Below are positions 13,301 through 22,300 of a stretch of DNA of 64,000 bases, piece by piece. The stretch covers positions 11,889,917 through 11,953,916 of the forward strand of contig JARUPZ010000010.1 in assembly GCA_031213475.1 (NCBI GenBank), written 5' to 3'. Origin of the DNA: Nereocystis luetkeana. Its lineage: Eukaryota; Sar; Phaeophyceae; Laminariales; Laminariaceae. Numbering within the stretch: position 1 is the first letter of the stretch; each line of letters begins with the position of its first letter. The notes below the pieces were generated by a model. That model was not told the origin of the DNA. It did no database searches and saw only the letters and a program-made list of their open reading frames with translations. A program made the translations under genes and the position numbers.

Positions 13301-16300
13301 GTGTTACCTGTACACACGGTAACGCGTACTCTACGTAGTGTTTCTGACCCCCCCACCCCCCCCTCCCGCTCACTTGGAGAACCCCGACAAGCGACTTTGA
13401 TACAACGTTTTAAGCGAAACCCGATACGCAATACTCGTACTCGCAGGGTGTTTGTTTGTTTGTTTGTTTGTTTTTTTGTCCTCTGGTGGATTGGTAAAAG
13501 TGAAGCTTAAGGTCACCACACTTCCACGTTCTCGTGTCGTGTGTCAATTTAACCTATAGCTCCCGTTGCAACATCAGCACAGGCTGCTGTTGTCACTGGC
13601 GCTTGGGCACGTTGACCCGAACTGATGACCCCCGAGAGGGGCAGGTGCGGTGGGGATAGCCACCCGGGAGAGTCATCTCTCCCGGGTAGTGTGGGACTTG
13701 CGCGAGCTCACCCACTAACGTAAACCGAGGCTATGAGGCCTTCCCGCCGGACTTGGTCCAGTTACTGTCCACCCTACCCGTTGGAGCGTTGGTGTTTGCG
13801 ATAATCCATTTTGATTAGGATTTACAAACATGTGAAGCCGACAAAACGCGAGGCGCTGATTGGTTGCAGAGGTGAATCAGAAGTCGCTCCGTTTGCTAAT
13901 GAACTCGCAGAGTTACCCAGCCAAAGCATACTCGGGGGTTTAAAAATGCCATTTTGGTCACTGTTTACCCCGCAGCAATTCATTTTCGTGGGTTGGGATT
14001 GTTATGACATACTAGGTAGGAAACAGACCATCAATCCCGCGGGCTAGGGTTCTCACAATTTTTATTTTTAGAATTTTTGAAATATGCATCAGGTTCGACG
14101 TTATTGTGCAGCTCGTCAGTCACTCATGAACGTTTGGGCTGAAAGGTGTAAGCCCAATACCTGCCGCAGCACGAGTCAATGCTTCGTCCCTTTCGATGCC
14201 GGTAACGTCGGCTTAGGTTTATGTATGCCTCAAAGTTAAGTGTCGTCGGTGTGTGCTCGGTACAACGCTCCGCCTATCATACAGCGGTGGCGCTTCTTGC
14301 GGTGGTGTATGAATTAACCAACATCGGCTCGGCTGTCAAGCGTGCGCACCACTTCATGAAGTATGAACGCGGGCTGTGTCTTGACCTTACCCTGACTATC
14401 ATCTTGTTTTGTCTTGTCTTGTCTTGTTTTGTCTCATTTCGCCTATCATCTTGTTTTGTCTTGTCTTGTCTTGTTTTGTCTCATTTCGCCTATCTCTTGT
14501 TTTGTGTTGGTGTTGTTTCTCTCCTTCGCTCTTGCCTCCACTTGTAAACGAGCCAGGGCACGAAGGGGAAGGTCTAGTGTACAGTGTTACCACGGACGTG
14601 GGCCTCTTCAACGTCGGCCTTAACCTCAGCCTGTGCGGCCTGCTTGCCGTCCTCGGTGGCGGTGGCGTCATCACAGACGCTGTTCGGACGGTGTCGTTGC
14701 GGTTCAACACCTATAACGGCCAGAAGGACGGGCTGTTCTCGTCGGTCGACATCACGGCCACGTTTTCCTTGGGTAAGGGGGTGGAATACCAGACCGGAGG
14801 GGATGTTCCTCAACCCAAGATCAACCGGGGTGGGGGTGTACTCGATAGGAGATATGTACTCTGTCTCATGCATGGCCGTAGCCGTATGACCATGGACGGG
14901 CGGGGGGTGCCTCAAATGTATCGAGGACAACCGGCGGCGCTATCCCTGCCCCTAGCGTAGCGTACGACCCCTCAATTTCGGAGAATGCCCCAATATTTAT
15001 GTCTGATGGGGCGGGGAGGAAACATACGTTGTCGAATACTGCCACCATTGCGTCGAGTCGTGGCATGCAGCTTTACCACCGTGCTCTAAAAACGTGTTCC
15101 ACGTTTAAGAATGACCTGCCGATGACACGGACTTGATGGATCCCCGAGAACACATGCCGTGGCAGCCCATGGTCCCTGCTGGCGTTCTGGTTCCCTTTGG
15201 TTCTGAGGGGGGAGATGTACAGTACAGAGCGCCTACTAAGAAACAGGAAACCCGGTCCAGGCTGTATTTCTCAATTGGGAATGGGTGCGTTCTATGTACA
15301 CTAACTGCCGTATAACGACTCCCGATTTTTTTTTTTGATTCTGCGAGACTCAGCCCGACTTTCTTATTGATGGTTTTATCGTTTCGTGTACTGTATCCTG
15401 TGCTGTTTCTCGTAAGTACACACCCGCCAGTGTTGTAAGATGTACCAGTACTCCTCGGTAGCTGCTTTTCGTCGCCACATGTTTCTGTGCTCGAGATGGG
15501 GCAACAGTGCGCGTAAAGGCAGTCAGTCTCTTGTCCGAACGAACCACGGGTCTATAAATCGAAGCCCAGCTGTTGGATGCATTGGTACGCTATTTTTCCC
15601 CGCCTTCCAGCGTGTGCTGTTGAGCTTGCACGTCACCAAAGACCCCGGGCAGCGTATTCGAGCGTAACTGTTACCGTAGCTCGTGCTGGTAGTCTCCTCT
15701 GCGGTGATCAACCACGGGGGGTCAACGCCGACAATCTTTGCTCAGCAGCGTGTCCGCCTTGCTGTCCTCTCCTTGCTTCGCTGGCTCTTTACAACGCTAT
15801 ACACGTTGGTACTTTGTTTTGTGGGCTGCGCTGCTGTTAAGTAGCCCCCCTACATTATATTCATGGTATATGTATATAGATTGGGTTGGCGTCGATTGGC
15901 GACGACGCTGTAAAAACACGCCTCTCACTACGTGAGCTAGACAGCCAGGGTACATTTTTGTTTTTGGCGATCACCACGGCTGGCGGTCGAGTTAGATCAT
16001 TTTTGTGCGGGGAGAACCTGCCCTCCGCACAATGGGGATGATCGTATCACGTAGTGTGTATATAGTAAGGCACCCACGAGGCAATTACATAGTAAGCCCA
16101 TTGCTGCCTCTGGAACTGGCCACACCAGAAATTAAATCAATCAATTGACGCTGTCATCCATATGCAAGAACATCCGCCTCAAAAGCGGTTCATAGTATAG
16201 GATGCAGCTCACCCTTCGTGCGACTCGCCCAACACCTCACGGCGCTTTGCGCTTGGTGCAAACAATGTCTGCCTGGTTGGGGAGAACCCGACGTGCTCCG

Positions 16301-19300
16301 TCCCGGCATTGTAGGGATGCGAGGGTCTATGGTCATACGACTACGGCCATGCATAGTATTGAGTACACCCCCCCCCCCCCAGGTTGGGTTGGCGTCGGTT
16401 GGCAGCGACACTGTAAAACATGCCGCTCACTACGTGAGCTAGACAACCGGGGCATCCTTTTTTGTTGTTTTTGGGCGGTCGCCCACAGCTGGTCGTCGAA
16501 TTACAGTAGATCATTTGTGCGAGGTGAAGAACCTTTACTCCGCACAAGGGAATTGATCGTATCACGTAGTGTTCATGGTAAGACACCCAAGAGGCAGTCA
16601 CATTGTACTCCCATTGCTGTCTCTGGAAGTGGCTATACCGGAAAATAAATTAACTCATTGAAGCTGTCATCCATATGCAAGTCCGCCTCACAAGCGGTTC
16701 TTAGCAGGATGCAGCTCACCCTACATGCGACTCGTCGGACATCCCACGGCGCCTCGCGCTTGGTGCAAGCAATGTCTGCCTGGTCGGTGAAAACCCGACA
16801 TGCTCCGTCCCGGCATTGTAGAGATGCGAGGGTCTATGGTCATACGACTACGGCCATGCATGAGATCGAGTACATCTCTTCTATCGAGTGCACCCCTCCG
16901 TCTCAAAAGGGGTGCGTGGTCATTGATCAAACGACTAACGCAAGCAACAAATGAATACGCCCCTCCCCCCCGATTCCGCCTCCTTGTTTCTTGTGCGGTC
17001 CCCAGGAGGAGAAGTCAAAATCAACAAAGACGTCCAGGTTTTTTCTATGCCTTACTTTTTCGCGACAACCTCGAGCGTCGTTTGTCGGGCAGCCGCCGTG
17101 TTCGCCTTCACCCTCATGTTGGCGCACTACATTGGTGAGCTTCAGAACGGCGTTGGGTGGTGTGCCGTGCTGTGTTGCGTTGTGGTGGTGGGTGGTGAGT
17201 GGTGGTGGGTGGTGAGTGGTGGGGTGGGGTGGTGTGTTGGGTGGCGTGCTTTGTTGTGTAGTGCGGTGTGGCGTGGCGTGACATCGTGCTACACCCTGCC
17301 GCGAAACACCGAGGGTTGGATGAGGTGCTGGAGTCCGTTTAGTTTATGTTTAACTTGTGCGTTCTCAGTTTCCAAGTTTGAAAAACGTTATCGCTGGGAC
17401 ACCGAGAGGCTATGCAGTAACTACTGCGATCAAGGCCCAACTCTAATTTCAGGTATTTTGTCCACGAACCGCGGGTCCAGCAAAGGTCGTAATCGTGTTT
17501 CAATTCCCCTTCGCTTCTCGGTGTGTCAGAGGCACCCATGGACAACGCTGGGAAAGGCGGTCCGTAGCCTTATCCTTCTAACTGAAGGGTGTGTTGTTTT
17601 TCCCGCGTGAAGAACGCATTTTTTACACTCCATACAGTCAGCAATTGAGGGCAACAATGAATCCTACCGGTTTGTGTCTGGTATCTTAATATTCTTGCAG
17701 ACGTTCAGCATCGTTTTTTCAGGAGTTTTTTTTTTCCTCTTCACGGTCTCATTGCTGGCCGACTGTTTCGACGTATTTGGAAACACACTGTTCCGAGTGG
17801 TACATGCGGCCCGAGGCGATTCAAAGTCGACACACCATCAAACAGGAGGTGTTGTCGCATCGACGGTTGCCTTTCAGAGCCCTATATGTACAGCAACAAG
17901 GCGAGAACCCCCCCAAGACCCCCCCCCCATTTTGTACACTCATCACCACCCGGAAAAATCGACCTTCTGTCGGTCTCGGTGCCCCCACATACAGAGGGAG
18001 GGCGCCTCGCGCCCGGAGAACCACTGGTCCTCCTGCAGACCGCTGCTCCGTACGTAGATTTGTTGGTTGTATGGCACGGCCAGTGGATACTGCTGTGACT
18101 CTGCAATCCAGTGGATGATTCTATACAACCACAAAGGATGTGTCGTGAGTTCGAATCTCGCCGACTTTATTCTTGTTATTTTTTAGCGTGCCCGCTGGAG
18201 ACATCATGAATGTGGTTTTGATAGTGCGCTCCTGGATGCTGTTGTAGTGCATTACCTTGCGAGGGGATTGCCCCTGAGAACGACGTTACGAAGTCGTCGA
18301 AATCCCATGACTCGAAAACGCATGCTTTTGTGGTTTTACAGAGCACAACCCGCTGGCCTACAGAATCACGTGACTGTGTATCGGCTCAAGCTTGGTATAT
18401 CTCCGTAGCCGTGACCAGGTCATACCTGAAAATGTTGGTTGGTGTGGTTAAGCGTCCCTGACATCGGTGTAGCGTTAGTGCTGGGAGGAGAGTGATGCCC
18501 TGACGTGTCGTCTTTGGGGTTGTCGGGGTTGTGCGTTCACTCTGACGTTTTGCCATTCCAGGCCGTGGCGGTCTGCCTGAATTATTTCGTCTGTCTTTCC
18601 TCGAGGACGCACTTCTTCTGGGGACGCCTGCATTCGATGCACGCTCGAGAAACACACAATCCGGCGTCGATGTGTTCTGCTACATTTTTCAGTGTACACT
18701 ACAAAATACGTCAGCTGTGAGTTCTCCCGTCCTTTTCTGGTTTTGTTGCAATATTTTGTTGTGTTTGTGTTGTCGTTTTGTTGCGCTTTTGTTGTCATCT
18801 CGTCCCTTGCCGCCGTTTCTCTGATGCACGGCGTGCACCTTCTCTGTTCGACTCTGGTCTTTGCCAGGAAAAGACCTCAAGCACCTATTCAGGGAGTTGA
18901 AAGACGGGCGACATCGGCTCAGGATAAGCTTCAGAAGGATTCCCATCACCACGGTACGAGGCCGCGCATACCACTATTATATCGTAGCTTCGCGTGAAGT
19001 GTATGCGCGCGTGTTGTGAATGGTCGCGGATAGCCGAAGAACGGCTACCGTTGGGTGGGTTGCCCTATGGGCGGGTGTTTTCCTCCATGGTGTGTACTAC
19101 CTGGTATGTGTCCAGTGCTTGGGTGGTACCAGAAACGCGTGGTTGTGGAAAGGCATGAATGTGCGTGCGCTCATGAAGCCTGTACGTGCTGAGAAGAATT
19201 GCCTTATTCCGCCCTTTCTTGTATTTTCGATTTGCCGTATCGCGCCGCCGTCGCTCTGGAAGTTTCAGCGTGTCGAAGCATCGAACCGAGCTGTGGTCAA

Positions 19301-22300
19301 TATTTGCGTCGTTGCCAATATTCGCGGGGCGGATTATTGCATTCTCCACCGTTTCTGGCAAGAACCCTCTGTGTCTTGCAACAGGCCCTGTCCCACCAAC
19401 GCCATCGTACCATCAGGGAGGGCATGGCGAGGCCGAGGCCCCGCGCCTGTATGGCGTCTGTCCTACAGGCGCGACGTTCCTACCGCCCTCTCCACCCCGC
19501 GTTGCCCTATCCCTAGAGTATGCTATAATATGACCCTATCGGTAGGTCTGGGAGATGGGTTGACCCACAAGTCGCCGACTAGTTGTAAATCGACGATCAC
19601 GAAGTGTTGCAGTTATTGCGGGGGGGGATAGTATTCAGAGCCGACGATGGACGTAAAAACATTTATTCCGCTATTTTCTCTGTGAAATAACCCTTTTTGT
19701 TTTTTTACGCTTCCGCGCTCGGTACCTGTGCGTGGTATGATGCACTCCAACTCCGATATGCTTTCATCTCTCGCCAACCTGAAGCGATGAGCTCGTGAAA
19801 TCGTGAGAATTCACGAAGTACCTGGCCCAGCGAGCGACCGCTGTCCAGCTGCAAGCAACAGCCCTGTCTGTTCGCGTGTTCCACCAGTCTGCTAGCACCG
19901 TGCCGTGCGGTATTCACTTGGTACTCCCACAAGCGCGATCAACCAAAGAATGCCAGCTGCTGCTGTCAAAGTGAGCTACGTACTACTGATGCGTACTCAG
20001 CCAATAAATATGAACGGTAACGCCAAATTATCTCTACAACAACAAACCGCATGTTTTTATCATGTTGGTTCCTGATCCCTAACAATTTTTTCCTGCATAT
20101 TTACATTTCTATCATACGGTCCCCGCGTAATTGTTGCGTAGCGGTAAATTGCGACTGGCGTGCTTGTGGCTCGAGGTGTGTGTTTTGTGGATAAAACACT
20201 GTTTCTTGTCCTTTCCGTGCACTTTTGTTGCTGCTTGTGTTTATGCCGTTAGTGCTGTAATATGAAATATGGTAGTTAGTTGGCTGCCTATTAAAAGCGG
20301 CGGCTCTTGCGTGGTAAAATGTAGGAAAAGGAGCATCGAAACGCCTCGTCGCCTTCGCGTTATTGCGGTACCGCTCGTCCACCGTGTTTGCTTGCACGCA
20401 CGCACAAGACAATCGTTAGCCCTGTCAAGTACTGCCGAAATTTGTCCCTTGAAGCATCGTACGGTAGAGGACTGCACCAATGCATTCAGGGGCTCCTTGC
20501 TTTCGAAGAGCTCTATTCTGCTGCACCCAAAAAAGTGGCCTGGAGAAAAATCTTGGAAACGCAACCCGACGAGCAATGCCGTGGGCCTATTGCGGTGGAC
20601 CATGGTAGTCGTGGCCCCATCAAATACGCAAAAAAATATATGTTTCAGTAATTTTACGGGGCTTATTTGGTCCTGATTACTACTGTATGTTCCCCGGTAT
20701 ATAAAAGGCACATAACAAATGATGACGATGACATTCCTACGGCGTTGGATAGCCCTCGAGGGAGGAGCTTGCCTGCCAGAAACATTTTCCCCGAACATTC
20801 TGCCTCGTCCTCTGATCGTAGCACGAGTTCCCACACTAGCCCACACCAACCCCATGTAGGGTGTCTCCAAAACTGTGAGTGCATCTGTGCCAGCGTCACA
20901 AATGCGGAAAGAGAACGCCCATCAAGGATCGATTCAGAAGAAAGCCCGCTTACTTCGCTCTCGTTCGATTTCGCTCGAAGTTCAAGCAGGTCGATTTGTG
21001 TATTGCATTCGGTTGATCGACTTTGCCGAAACCGATTTGTATTGTGGAGAGCACTCTTCGCATCCGATTCACATCCGATTCACAGCCCCCCCCCCGAAAA
21101 AAACGGTACATTTAAAAAGGGCCTTTCTTGATTTGCGGTGCCCGGCGCCGTTTGTGGTCCTATCGGCAGGCGACGATCGTTCACTTCACCGGTGATGCGG
21201 TATTTGCGGCCAACCTGGTGCTCTGGATTTCCACTGCCATCAGGGCGTCCGAGTTTGTCTTGACGCCAACCCTTTCCTACAGCGACGCCTCCGAACAGGT
21301 ACGGAAACCCCAGGTCACATGTACGGAATATCCTCGGCGTGTGTGTCTGTCACCTCCCTGCATTATCCGTCCGCCTTGAGCGTTGGTGTAACCGTCAGTA
21401 TTGTCCGAACAATGTGGGGGGAGGAAACAGGGCCCGGACAAAAATTGCGACGAAACCTATTAATGGTACAAATCCGCCCAAGACTGTGCGAAAACCTTGT
21501 CAGCGCTCTCCCAAACCTGTAGATTCATGGTGCGGTGTGCGTGGCGTTAAACAGGTGCGAGCGTTCAGCGAAGACTTATCTTTCGTGGCCATTGAGCGCT
21601 GGAAACGAGACGCCGCGGCGGTCGCTGGGAGCATGATAGGCCTGGCCAGGCTTTTCATCATGCTCCGCTTTCACCCTCGCCTATCCCTCGTGACGGATGT
21701 ACTGGCAGCCTCGGGGGTTCACCTGGTCCACTTCTTCATAATGTTTTTCATGGTGGTGGGGGTGTACAGGTATGTAGGCTGCCCTCAGTTTTGTTGGTTT
21801 ACAGCAGTGCAGTTTGCGTGTTGGTTCTTCCCGTTTTTTTGGTCGCCGCCCTTGGGGGATCAAACACGTTATCGTAGAAGTACCATTTTTGTAGCTAATG
21901 TGATACTTGGAAGTGTGTATGTCGCTATGCTAACCTGTGAAGCGTCATGCGCCACTCTGTAGCGTTTAAATCACGATGCGTAACGCCCATTAACACTGTA
22001 TAGGGTGGTACTACCGTGTGCAGTATATTTTTACGTATATAGCTTTACGTGACGCAATTGGACGGCTCGTACAATAGCTATGTACGTGTAGCGCTGTGCT
22101 ATTACCTCCATGGGTTTTCTTTTTTTCAGTACAAAATCGACCAGAAACAAACGACGACAACAACAGCGGGAAAAAAGATCGAATCCCCGTCCTAAAAACC
22201 TCGACGCATCCTGCCACCGAAATAACCAACTCCCCCAACTCAAATTCGACGCCTTACGCCACCGTAGAATTGCTCGAGACTGCAGAAAATGCATTTCTTT

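Noticed and set aside
17674-17830. Hydrophobic frame resembling a TM exon in a polycystin intron
   Set aside because: Including it breaks the otherwise perfect phase chain between 17134 and 18868, and it lacks PKD homology.
18060-18165. tRNA gene suggested by GAGTTCGAATCTC at 18150
   Set aside because: The T-arm folds, but no matching acceptor 5' strand or convincing D-arm lies within tRNA distance.
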